Made by a program: the position numbers and the translations under genes | Source of the DNA: SIG565 sp045540055 | GTDB lineage: Bacteria > Bacillota > Clostridia > Oscillospirales > Acutalibacteraceae | Reading direction: 5' to 3' | Assembly: GCA_045540055.1 (NCBI GenBank) | Contig: JAZQGO010000010.1 | Coordinates: 1 to 63,884 of the forward strand | DNA: 63,884 nucleotides | The notes under the pieces: generated by a model | What the model was told of the DNA's origin: nothing | Databases searched by the model: none | The model's input: only the letters and a program-made list of their open reading frames with translations | Shown: positions 1 through 7,002 of the stretch, piece by piece | How the letters are laid out: the number at the start of each line of letters is the position of its first letter | Position numbering within the stretch: the first letter of the stretch is position 1

Positions 1-120
1 GAGCTTGAGGAAAAACTTAAAAATTTAGATAATAAAGAATAATAAAATCCCGTAAGGAAATTTCCTTACGGGATTTTATTATTCTTTATTATCTAAATTT
101 TTAAGTTTTTCCTCAAGCTC
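1..120. repeat. Perfect 120-bp inverted repeat at the window edge
   Basis: Bases 61-120 are the exact reverse complement of bases 1-60. The left arm repeats the last 13 codons and stop of the minus-strand gene ending at 79, so the same gene end appears twice head to head. The centre (about 46-75) is a terminator-like palindrome. A real terminator normally has a non-palindromic loop and does not duplicate the adjacent coding sequence. The likeliest reading is assembly fold-back at a contig end, seeded by the palindromic terminator. A true inverted duplication cannot be excluded. Confidence 0.95.
46..75 (-). terminator. Rho-independent terminator (palindromic core)
   Basis: The stem CCCGTAAGG/CCTTACGGG with flanking A and T runs lies directly after the stop codon of the minus-strand membrane-protein gene. 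It probably ends the trkA-trkH transcript. Its perfect symmetry is also the pivot of the 120-bp repeat. Confidence 0.7.
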
Positions 121-618
121 GACGACGTGGTGAAGTATAAGTGATACAAACAATAGCACAACACCAAAAATAACCGAAATAACTACCGGCATATGGTCGG
201 AATATTCACTGCCTACACCGTAACGCAGATGTATTATAAGGGCTATTAACTCGGCTATAAGAGGCAAAAATATTGTTTTTAGACCAATAAAGGTCATATG
301 TCTTGCAGAGTGCGGTGTGAAGGGTGTGCCCTCCTCAATAACGTCAAGCAAATATTTAAATACCATAACGAACGACACCATATCGGCAACGCAGTATACA
401 ATTGCTGACCACCTGTAAGCGAGGGTCGCCTCGGGGCTTGAACGCTCGATATATTTTAAAACGTCGTGCCAAAAGCTATTGTCAATATTTTGGGCGCTGT
501 AATATATCACAACCGAAATAATGTTCCAAATTGCCGAAATTACATAATAAAGAACGACCAAAAATATACAAGCGGCAAAAAACTTGAGCATTTTTTGCAG
601 AAGTTCTATTTTCTTCAA
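79..618 (-). CDS. Four-helix membrane protein downstream of trkH
   Basis: Small integral membrane protein of about 179 residues. Four hydrophobic segments are visible: near the N-terminus (around KFFAACIFLVVLYYVI), then at YCVADMVSFVMVFKYLL, FLPLIAELIALII and VISVIFGVVLLFVSLIL, followed by a charged tail ending NLDNKE. The layout resembles DUF2975-type proteins, but I do not recognise a specific family. I chose a TTG start at 616-618 because AGGAGAG sits just upstream; an in-frame ATG at 669 would overlap trkH by 41 bases and has no good ribosome site. The trkH stop codon overlaps this ribosome site, which suggests translational coupling and co-transcription with trkA-trkH. Function is unknown. 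Confidence 0.7.
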   Translation of the reverse strand: MKKIELLQKMLKFFAACIFLVVLYYVISAIWNIISVVIYYSAQNIDNSFWHDVLKYIERSSPEATLAYRWSAIVYCVADMVSFVMVFKYLLDVIEEGTPFTPHSARHMTFIGLKTIFLPLIAELIALIIHLRYGVGSEYSDHMPVVISVIFGVVLLFVSLILHHVVELEEKLKNLDNKE

Positions 619-628
619 TACTACTCTC

Positions 629-2080
629 CTATCTGTATTTACGCATCCATGTTGATGGTGAAATAGCAATTATTATTGGGAATATTTCAAGCCTTCCCAA
701 AAGCATGGCAACCGATAGTATAACCTTCGAAAAATCACTGTATGCCGCATAGCTTGAAGCGGGGCCTACAGCGTCAAGTCCCGGACCTATATTATTGAAG
801 CAAGCCAAGGTTGCCGACAGATTGGTTTCTATACTAAACGGTTCTGTGGAAACCAGTAAAAACACAACCACAAAGCAAACCATATATACCGCAAAATAGG
901 TAATTACACTTCCGAGCGTTGTCTCCTGCACGGCCTTACCCTCAAACCTTACCTTACTTACCGAACGGGGATGAAGCATATGCTTTATTTCCCTGACTAT
1001 GTTTTTAAATATTAAAACGACACGTGATACCTTAAGACCGCCCGCCGTCGAGCCTGCACAAGCACCAATCACCATAAGCACAAGAAGTATTGTTTTTGAC
1101 GCAATAGGCCACGCACCGAAATCGGTGGTCGAATAACCCGTTGTGCTTATTATTGATGCAACCTGAAATGCAGAATAACGCAGTGACTCAGATAGGTTAT
1201 TATATAAATGAGAAATATTGATTGTTATTGCAGTTACAGCCACCGCCACAATGCCTAAATATACCCACAGCTCAGTGCTTTTAAGTGCCTGCCTTGCATG
1301 ACGGAACAATATAAGGTAATAGATATTAAAGTTTACGCCGAAAACCAGCATAAACACCGTTATAACCCACTGTATATAGGGGCTGTATCCCGCAATGCTG
1401 TCGGCACGTGTACCAAAGCCGCCCGTACCTGCCGTACCAAAGGTGTGAAGCAGGCTCTCAAAAAACGGCATACCACCAAAGCACAATAATATAACCTGTA
1501 AAATGGTTAAGGCTATATATATGACGTAAAGCAGCTTTGCAGTATCGCGAAGTCTGGGCACCAGCTTACCTACAATGGGCCCCGGCACCTCAGCGCGCAA
1601 AATATTCATATAACCGTTTGTTTTGCCCGGTATTATAGCCATAACAAAAACAAGCACGCCCATACCGCCGACCCAGTGTGTAAAGCTACGCCAAAAAAGC
1701 ATACCATGACTCATTGCTTCGACGTCATTAAGTATTGATGCACCCGTTGTTGTAAAACCGCTTACAGTCTCAAAAAACGCATCGAAAAAGCTTGGTATTT
1801 CTTTACTTATAACAAAGGGCAGGCAGCCTATCACCGACATCAAAAACCAAGCGAGTGCAACAATTACAAAGCCCTCACCTGCATATATCGCCTTATCCTT
1901 TGTTTTGGTCAACACCATAAACACGGCGCCCACAATAACCGCAATGCCTATAGTAATTAAAAAAGAAAAAGCAGACACCTTTTCGTTATAAACAACTGCG
2001 GTTATAAGCGGCAAAAGCATAAGCGCCGCCTCGGTCACAATAATTTTACCGACCGTGTTAAAGACCATTTTTCGATTCAT
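629..2080 (-). CDS. trkH: TrkH-family potassium uptake channel subunit
   Basis: 483-residue membrane subunit of a Trk-type K+ uptake system. The four pore-loop repeats are visible, with selectivity-filter glycines in TTTGASIL, GTGGFGT, STTGYSTT and FNNIGPGL, separated by hydrophobic helices; the length matches TrkH (about 480). The ATG at 2080 has a GAGG ribosome site and lies 13 bases after the trkA stop, so the two are co-transcribed. TrkH conducts K+ and its gating is controlled by nucleotide binding to TrkA. A second, shorter relative (KtrB type) lies at 7863-9221, so the cell has two such systems within 9 kb. Confidence 0.93.
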   Translation of the reverse strand: MNRKMVFNTVGKIIVTEAALMLLPLITAVVYNEKVSAFSFLITIGIAVIVGAVFMVLTKTKDKAIYAGEGFVIVALAWFLMSVIGCLPFVISKEIPSFFDAFFETVSGFTTTGASILNDVEAMSHGMLFWRSFTHWVGGMGVLVFVMAIIPGKTNGYMNILRAEVPGPIVGKLVPRLRDTAKLLYVIYIALTILQVILLCFGGMPFFESLLHTFGTAGTGGFGTRADSIAGYSPYIQWVITVFMLVFGVNFNIYYLILFRHARQALKSTELWVYLGIVAVAVTAITINISHLYNNLSESLRYSAFQVASIISTTGYSTTDFGAWPIASKTILLVLMVIGACAGSTAGGLKVSRVVLIFKNIVREIKHMLHPRSVSKVRFEGKAVQETTLGSVITYFAVYMVCFVVVFLLVSTEPFSIETNLSATLACFNNIGPGLDAVGPASSYAAYSDFSKVILSVAMLLGRLEIFPIIIAISPSTWMRKYR

Positions 2081-2093
2081 AAATCTACTGCCT

Positions 2094-3452
2094 CTACTTT
2101 ACAATATCTAAGATATCGTTAATTCGCTGACCTGCCGCTACCACAACAACAGTGTCACCCGCTAAAATTCTATCGTCACCTGACGGTATGATGGTTTTTC
2201 TTGCACGTATAATACCGGCTATCAGTATATTTTTTTTGAGTTTAATTTCTTTAAGCGGTATATCGGCAATTTCGCAATCCGGCTCAATAAGGAATTCGAG
2301 AGCCTCAGCCTTACCGTCCATAATTTTATAAAGGGTTTCCATCTTGCTACCCATAGAATTTTGAAGACCGCGCGCATAACGCACTAAAACGTCGGCTATT
2401 ATATTACGCGGTGACACAACGGTTTCTATACCTATTTGCTCAGCCATAGTGATAAACTCGTCTCGGTTAACCTTTGCAACCGCCTTCGGCACTTGCTGTG
2501 TTGTTGCGAAAAGTGACATAATAATGTTTTCTTCATCAACGCCCGTTAATGATACAAAGGCATCCATCGAGCGAATTCCTTCTTCAACAAGCACCTGCTG
2601 TGCTGCAACGTCACCGTTTATAATAACGGCTTCGGGCAGCGACTCGCTAAACTGCTCACAACGGCTTTGGTTCTGGTCTATAACCTTAACGGCTGTGCCT
2701 GCAGTAACAAGCATTTTTGCAAGGTAATATGATGTTTTGGTAGCACCGAGTATCATAACGTTTTTCGACTGCTTAACATCAAGACCTATGCTTTTAAGCA
2801 GCTTTGCTATTTCAAAGGGTGAAGCTGTGATACTTATCCTATCCCCTGTTTTAAGCACAAAATTACCGTCGGGAACAAAAACCTCTTCCTCACGTTCTAC
2901 CGCGCAAACGAGGAATTTTGCGGTGTACTTTTTGCGCATATCTATAAGGCTTATACCATCAAGCGGTGAGCCGCTTTTTAGGAGAATTTCAACCATTTCA
3001 AAATTTCTGCGCGAAAATTTATCAACCTTAGCGGCAGACGGTAACTGTAATACGCTAAAAATTTCCCTGGCAGCCAAAAGCTCAGGATTTATTGCCATAG
3101 AAAGACCTAACTTCTGTTTAATAAAGCCAAGGTTTTTATCATTATATTCAGGATTTCTTATTCTCGCTATAGTATGCTTTGCCCCCAGACTCTTAGCCAT
3201 AAAACAAGAGAGCATATTAAACTCGTCCGAGCCGGTAACGGCAACAAAAAGCTCGCAGTTATCGACGCTCGTTTCACTGAGTGTATTGCAGTCGGTACCT
3301 GAGCCGCAGACACCCATGCAGTCATAAATCTCAACCATATCATTTAAAGCAGTAGGATTATTATCTACCGCCGTAACGTCGTGGCCCTCATTAACCAGAC
3401 TTTCTATAATTGTTGCGCCTATTTTACCGCAACCCACAACAATAATTTTCAT
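2094..3452 (-). CDS. trkA: TrkA, Trk system NAD-binding regulatory subunit
   Basis: 452-residue cytoplasmic subunit with duplicated RCK architecture: TrkA-N at about 1-130 starting IIVVGCGKIGATI (GxGxxG dinucleotide site), TrkA-C at about 140-220, a second TrkA-N at about 230-350 (VMILGATKTSYYLA, a weaker GxxxxS-type loop), and a final TrkA-C. This two-repeat form is typical of TrkA, unlike the single-repeat KtrA at 9237. It is the first gene of a trkA-trkH-membrane protein operon. The upstream 97 bases to the flavin-reductase gene contain that gene's terminator (3519-3548) and AT-rich sequence that could serve as promoter. No c-di-AMP riboswitch is recognisable there. Confidence 0.93.
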   Translation of the reverse strand: MKIIVVGCGKIGATIIESLVNEGHDVTAVDNNPTALNDMVEIYDCMGVCGSGTDCNTLSETSVDNCELFVAVTGSDEFNMLSCFMAKSLGAKHTIARIRNPEYNDKNLGFIKQKLGLSMAINPELLAAREIFSVLQLPSAAKVDKFSRRNFEMVEILLKSGSPLDGISLIDMRKKYTAKFLVCAVEREEEVFVPDGNFVLKTGDRISITASPFEIAKLLKSIGLDVKQSKNVMILGATKTSYYLAKMLVTAGTAVKVIDQNQSRCEQFSESLPEAVIINGDVAAQQVLVEEGIRSMDAFVSLTGVDEENIIMSLFATTQQVPKAVAKVNRDEFITMAEQIGIETVVSPRNIIADVLVRYARGLQNSMGSKMETLYKIMDGKAEALEFLIEPDCEIADIPLKEIKLKKNILIAGIIRARKTIIPSGDDRILAGDTVVVVAAGQRINDILDIVK

Positions 3453-3518
3453 AACTATCTCCCGAAAAAAGATATACTTGTATATAATATACTATAATAT
3501 CCGCATAATTTCAACAAG

Positions 3519-3548
3519 AAAATGCCACCGACATTCCGGTGGCATTTT
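3519..3548 (-). terminator. Terminator of the flavin reductase gene
   Basis: A 12-bp stem AAAATGCCACCG / CGGTGGCATTTT with a 6-base loop lies directly after the minus-strand stop codon at 3550. The descending arm ends in a T run. Confidence 0.75.
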
Positions 3549-3549
3549 G

Positions 3550-4047
3550 CTATTTTATAAGTACTTTTTCAATTTTACCAAAAATCATATTATGAAGGTC
3601 CCCATTATACCATTTATTTAAAATCTCTTTATCCAAAAAGCCTTCCTCTTTAAGCGGTGCTACGTACTGTTTTTTACACACTATAACAAGCCTTGCATCA
3701 TCAAAATAAACGGTGTTATCTGAAAATACGGGTGTTAAACCCGTAAGCTCAGTTTTGTTTACCTCTCTGCCCGAGCGTGAGCCGCACACCTTATGAATTT
3801 CCTTTTTGTCCCCATAAAAGCTGAGCGTAAAATAGTCGCTTTTATCGATAAACTCCATAGTGTAACGCTGCGGCCGCACCGCCGCAATAACGGTATCGCT
3901 TCCCCACATTTCGCCGACAAAGCCCCATGACGCCGTCATCATATTGTAGCCACTCTCATCCCCTGCAGCGATAAGCATCCATTCATCAGCAATATTTTTT
4001 ATAAAATTCTCATTTAATTCTTTAATATTTGTTTCCTTAAAAGCCAT
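3550..4047 (-). CDS. Flavin reductase-like FMN-binding protein
   Basis: 165-residue protein of the flavin reductase-like split-barrel family. The N-terminal half has the typical order: a strand with WMLIAAGDESGYNMMTASWG (substrate/FMN region), then VIAAVRPQRYTMEFI and FTLSFYG, and the later CGSRSGREVNKTE segment. The family binds FMN and either passes electrons from NAD(P)H or acts on small substrates; the substrate here cannot be told from sequence. The ATG at 4047 is preceded by GGAGG. It is a single-gene unit with its own terminator, divergent from the GGGtGRT operon 166 bases away. A paralogous flavin reductase-type domain is fused inside the flavodiiron protein at 36898. Confidence 0.85.
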   Translation of the reverse strand: MAFKETNIKELNENFIKNIADEWMLIAAGDESGYNMMTASWGFVGEMWGSDTVIAAVRPQRYTMEFIDKSDYFTLSFYGDKKEIHKVCGSRSGREVNKTELTGLTPVFSDNTVYFDDARLVIVCKKQYVAPLKEEGFLDKEILNKWYNGDLHNMIFGKIEKVLIK

Positions 4048-4138
4048 AAAACTACCTCCAAAATCTACAAATAGTTTACCATACTATCATTATGCTTTCA
4101 AGTGTGTTAATATTTTGTCGAAATTTCAATATTTACTA

Positions 4139-4167
4139 TTGTGTTTTTAATTTCGTTGATATATAAT
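4139..4167 (+). promoter_or_regulatory. Promoter of the NifU-like/GGGtGRT operon
   Basis: TTGTGT (4139-4144), a 17-base spacer and a perfect TATAAT (4162-4167) precede the operon start at 4214. Predicted transcription start is near 4174. Confidence 0.6.
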
Positions 4168-4181
4168 TATATTGTATGGTC

Positions 4182-4193
4182 ATTTGGCCAAAT
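4182..4193. promoter_or_regulatory. Candidate operator, palindrome ATTTGGCCAAAT
   Basis: A perfect 12-bp palindrome lies just downstream of the predicted transcription start of the GGGtGRT operon, where a bound repressor would block transcription. The regulator is unknown; this is inference from position and symmetry. Confidence 0.4.
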
Positions 4194-4213
4194 ATAGATA
4201 AGGAGTTTTAATA

Positions 4214-4906
4214 ATGATCTATTCACATGAAGTAGAAAATATGTGCCCTCTCGCTAAAGGTACATATCACGGTCCTGCTCCTATCCCGCAGGAAGGAAAG
4301 TGGACTCAGGCTAAAGAAATTAAGGACATCTCCGGTCTTACACACGGCATCGGTTGGTGTGCTCCGCAGCAGGGTACCTGTAAGCTTACCCTCAACGTTA
4401 AAGAGGGCGTGATTCAGGAAGCTCTCGTTGAGACAGTTGGTTGCTCGGGTATGACCCACTCGGCAGCTATGGCTTCTGAAATTTTGGTTGGCAAAACCAT
4501 TCTCGAAGCACTCAATACCGACCTTGTTTGCGACGCTATAAATACAGCTATGCGCGAATTATTCCTTCAGATTGTTTACGGTCGTACACAGACAGCCTTC
4601 TCGGAAGACGGTCTTCCAATTGGTGCAGGTCTTGAGGACCTCGGTAAAGGTCTTCGCTCACAGGTAGGTACAACCTATGCAACACTTGCAAAGGGCCCAC
4701 GCTACCTCGAGCTTGCTGAGGGCTACATCACCGAGTGTGCTGTTGATGAAAACAATACAATCATTGGTTATAAGTTCGTTCACCTCGGCAAAATGATGGA
4801 AATGATTAAAAACGGTATGGACGCTAACGAGGCACTTAAAAAGGCAAGCGGTCAGTATGGCCGCGTTGACGACGCTGCCCGTCTTATCGACCCGAGAAAA
4901 GAATAA
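4214..4906 (+). CDS. NifU-like iron-sulfur scaffold partner of GGGtGRT protein
   Basis: 230-residue cytosolic protein resembling the NifU/IscU-type scaffold domain. Cysteines suited to cluster binding occur in IGWCAPQQGTC, VETVGCSGMTHSAA and DLVCDAIN; the GCSGMTHS segment corresponds to the second cysteine motif of NifU-like proteins. It is much longer than IscU (about 130 residues), with a C-terminal extension including LGKMMEMIKNGMDANEALKKASG. An AAGGAG ribosome site precedes the ATG. The GGGtGRT gene starts 19 bases downstream with its own AGGAGG, so the two form an operon. This pairing is a recurrent clostridial arrangement; the biochemical role is not established to my knowledge. Confidence 0.8.
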   Translation: MIYSHEVENMCPLAKGTYHGPAPIPQEGKWTQAKEIKDISGLTHGIGWCAPQQGTCKLTLNVKEGVIQEALVETVGCSGMTHSAAMASEILVGKTILEALNTDLVCDAINTAMRELFLQIVYGRTQTAFSEDGLPIGAGLEDLGKGLRSQVGTTYATLAKGPRYLELAEGYITECAVDENNTIIGYKFVHLGKMMEMIKNGMDANEALKKASGQYGRVDDAARLIDPRKE

Positions 4907-4925
4907 TTACAGGAGGATATAGACA

Positions 4926-5927
4926 ATGGCTTTATTTGAAAGTTATGACAGAAGAATTGCTCAGATTAATGCTGAACTTAACAAGCACGGCATTTCTTCT
5001 ATTGAAGAAGCTCAGAAAATCTGCGAAGAAGCAGGTGTTGACGCTTATAATATCACAAAGGGCATTCAGCCTATCTGTTTTGAAAATGCTTGCTGGGCTT
5101 ACGTTGTAGGCTGTGCAATCGCTATTAAAGATCAGGTTAAAACCGCCGCTGAGGCAGCCGAGAAAATCGGTCTTGGTCTTCAGTCATTCTGCATCCCCGG
5201 CTCTGTTGCTGACGACCGTAAGGTTGGTCTTGGCCACGGTAACCTCGGTGCAATGCTGCTTAGAGAAGAAACTAAGTGCTTCGCATTCTTGGCAGGTCAC
5301 GAGTCATTTGCTGCTGCCGAAGGTGCTATCGGCTTAGCAAGAAGTGCTAACAAGGCAAGAAAAGAAGATTTACGCGTAATTCTTAATGGTCTAGGTAAGG
5401 ACGCTGCTAAGATTATCTCTCGTATTAACGGCTTTACCTACGTTCAGACCAAGTTTGACTACTACACAGGTAAGGTTGAAATAGTTGAAGAAATCGCCTA
5501 CTCAAACGGCGAGCGTGCAAAGGTTCGCTGCTACGGTGCCGACGATGTTCGCGAAGGCGTTGCTATCATGCATCTTGAGGGCGTTGACGTTTCTATCACC
5601 GGTAACTCAACCAACCCCACCCGCTTCCAGCACCCTGTTGCAGGTACCTATAAGAAGGAATGCATCGAGCAGGGCAAGAAGTACTTCTCAGTTGCATCGG
5701 GCGGCGGTACAGGTCGTACACTCCACCCCGACAATATGGCTGCAGGCCCCGCTTCCTACGGCATGACCGATACTATGGGACGTATGCACTCTGACGCTCA
5801 GTTCGCAGGCTCTTCATCAGTTCCTGCACACGTTGAGATGATGGGTCTTATTGGTATGGGTAACAACCCCATGGTTGGCGCTACCGTTGCTTGCGCAGTT
5901 GCAGTTTACGAAGCACTTAATAAATAA
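4926..5927 (+). CDS. GGGtGRT family protein
   Basis: 333-residue protein carrying the family signature SGGGTGRT at about residue 257, followed by LHPDNMAAGPASYGMTDTMGR and a C-terminal glycine-rich, weakly hydrophobic segment (GLIGMGNNPMVGATVACAVAV). Conserved cysteines occur in QKICEEAG, PICFENACWAYVVGCA and elsewhere. The family is named for its motif and its function is unknown; the motif suggests a phosphate- or nucleotide-binding loop, but that is inference. It is the second gene of the operon with the NifU-like scaffold and ends in a terminator at 5950-5973. The obvious hypothesis is a cluster-dependent enzyme or a cluster-transfer client of the upstream protein. Confidence 0.88.
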   Translation: MALFESYDRRIAQINAELNKHGISSIEEAQKICEEAGVDAYNITKGIQPICFENACWAYVVGCAIAIKDQVKTAAEAAEKIGLGLQSFCIPGSVADDRKVGLGHGNLGAMLLREETKCFAFLAGHESFAAAEGAIGLARSANKARKEDLRVILNGLGKDAAKIISRINGFTYVQTKFDYYTGKVEIVEEIAYSNGERAKVRCYGADDVREGVAIMHLEGVDVSITGNSTNPTRFQHPVAGTYKKECIEQGKKYFSVASGGGTGRTLHPDNMAAGPASYGMTDTMGRMHSDAQFAGSSSVPAHVEMMGLIGMGNNPMVGATVACAVAVYEALNK

Positions 5928-5949
5928 TTTATACCACAGATGAATTAAA

Positions 5950-5973
5950 GGACTTGAGAAGTTTCTCAAGTCC
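5950..5973 (+). terminator. Terminator of the GGGtGRT operon
   Basis: An 11-bp stem GGACTTGAGAA / TTCTCAAGTCC is followed by CTTTTT. On the minus strand the hairpin is also followed by TTTAATT, so it could act in both directions. Confidence 0.85.
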
Positions 5974-6334
5974 TCTTTTTATTCACTGCAAAAACAGTCA
6001 TCCTGCCATTTCGCCGCATTATTATCAATATATTCCCCTATTTTTTCGGTAATCATTTTGGTCGCGCATAATATGGTCGTGAAATCAGGGTTGAAAAATG
6101 TTTTGTTTTTGTCTTATGGCATGACATTTGCGAGTCGTTAACGATTTGAATGTACATATTACGTCCGATAATGTAGGGCAGGGGCTTGCTCCTGCCCTAC
6201 GATATTCGAAAATAATTTTTCTTTTTTATGTGTACATATCGTTACAAAATAATATCCGTCACTGCTATAATCATAATTCCTTAACTTTGTCGGTTTTCTT
6301 TTAGGTAATTTTTTGTCATTTCCCTCAGAGCATA
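5974..6334. other. Gene-free stretch with a possible decayed coding fragment
   Basis: No intact gene is visible. On the minus strand a stop-free frame of about 43 codons (about 6110 down to the stop at 5979-5981) ends in the peptide DDCFCSE and abuts the 5950-5973 hairpin, but it has no start codon or ribosome site. It may be the 3' end of a lost gene. The stretch also holds the GC-rich palindrome at 6173-6200. The rest is AT-rich sequence with no recognised signal. Confidence 0.3.
6173..6200. repeat. GC-rich dispersed-type palindrome
   Basis: GTAGGGCAGG and CCTGCCCTAC form a 10-bp stem, extended by a G-T pair and GC/GC, around a tiny TT loop. It is much richer in GC than the surrounding AT-rich sequence and has no T run, so it is not a terminator. 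Similar pyrimidine/purine palindromes occur as multi-copy intergenic elements in gut Clostridia; copy number cannot be judged from this window. Confidence 0.5.
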
Positions 6335-6550
6335 TTATTTATATGGTTTAATATTGTTTGTCATACCTAGAATATAATCGGCTGATGTATTGTAAAACTT
6401 TGCAAGTTTTACAACAAAGCGTGTGGGTATTTCTCTTTTACCAGTTTCATAATTGCTATATACTCTTTGGTCAATTCCAAGAATGGCTGCTACTTCCTTT
6501 TGAACTAAATCTCTATCCTCTCTTAAATCTTTAAGTCTTGAATAGTACAT
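6335..6550 (-). CDS. XRE-family helix-turn-helix regulator (71 aa)
   Basis: Compact Cro/cI-type DNA-binding protein consisting only of the HTH_3 domain: RLKDLREDRDLVQKEVAAIL, then LGIDQRVYSNYETGKREIPT (recognition helix region) and LAKFYNTSADYILGMT, the usual C-terminal end of the domain. No oligomerisation domain is present. The ATG at 6550 faces a divergent gene 89 bases away, and the gap holds two palindromes with ATAGTA half-sites, so it probably represses itself and the neighbour. Small XRE regulators of this kind are common in mobile or defence-type islands. The ligand or signal is unknown. Confidence 0.88.
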   Translation of the reverse strand: MYYSRLKDLREDRDLVQKEVAAILGIDQRVYSNYETGKREIPTRFVVKLAKFYNTSADYILGMTNNIKPYK

Positions 6551-6577
6551 AAATTATCACCCGATTTTTAGTATATG

Positions 6578-6595
6578 TACTATCAAAAAATAGTA
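6578..6595. promoter_or_regulatory. Operator 1: TACTAT-N6-ATAGTA
   Basis: A perfect inverted repeat with 6-bp arms lies between the divergent XRE gene and the SLOG pseudogene. Spacing suits a dimeric XRE protein. It shares its half-site with operator 2 at 6603-6619. Confidence 0.5.
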
Positions 6596-6602
6596 TTGAT
6601 TT

Positions 6603-6619
6603 CACTATAAACGATAGTA
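6603..6619. promoter_or_regulatory. Operator 2: CACTAT-N5-ATAGTA
   Basis: A second inverted repeat has nearly the same half-sites as operator 1, with centres about 24-25 bp apart. Paired sites at a divergent promoter are typical of Cro/cI-like control. Confidence 0.5.
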
Positions 6620-6639
6620 AAATATATTAGGGTAGTTAT

Positions 6640-6989
6640 ATGCTTAAGCGCGTTGTCATTGCAGGTTGCAGAGATTATAATAATTATGATGAGGCAAAGC
6701 TTTATATTGATTTTTACTTATCTGATATTCGAAAAGAAAACAATAATATTATCGTTTCGGGGTGTGCAAGCGGCGCTGATGCTATCGGGGAACGCTATGC
6801 GAAGGAAAATGGTTTTGAGGTTGAAAAATACCCTGCTGACTGGGAAAAATACGGCAGAAGCTCGACGAGCAAATGGCTCGAATCGGCGACTTTATAATCT
6901 GTTTTTGGGATGAAAAAAGCCGAGGTACAAGATCAATGATTGACTATGCGAAAAAATATAATAAAACCCTTAAAATGAAAAAGATATGA
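6640..6989 (+). pseudogene. Frameshifted SLOG-family (DUF2493, YspA-like) protein
   Basis: The first 75 or so codons read as a DUF2493/SLOG nucleotide-binding domain: KRVVIAGCRDYNNYDEA, then IIVSGCASGADAIGERYAKE (the SGxxxGaD motif) and VEKYPADWEKYGR. After KYGRS the frame is lost and stops at about 6897. The expected C-terminal half continues in another frame as EQMARIGDFIICFWDEKSRG and then TRSMIDYAKKYNK to a TGA at 6987-6989. Homologues have an AGPIRN-like segment at the junction, which is missing, so a net deletion of roughly 13 bases is the simplest cause. SLOG proteins sense or process nucleotide-derived ligands. A sequencing error is possible but a simple indel would not remove the motif. 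Confidence 0.8.
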
Positions 6990-7002
6990 AAAAGCGTATT
7001 GC

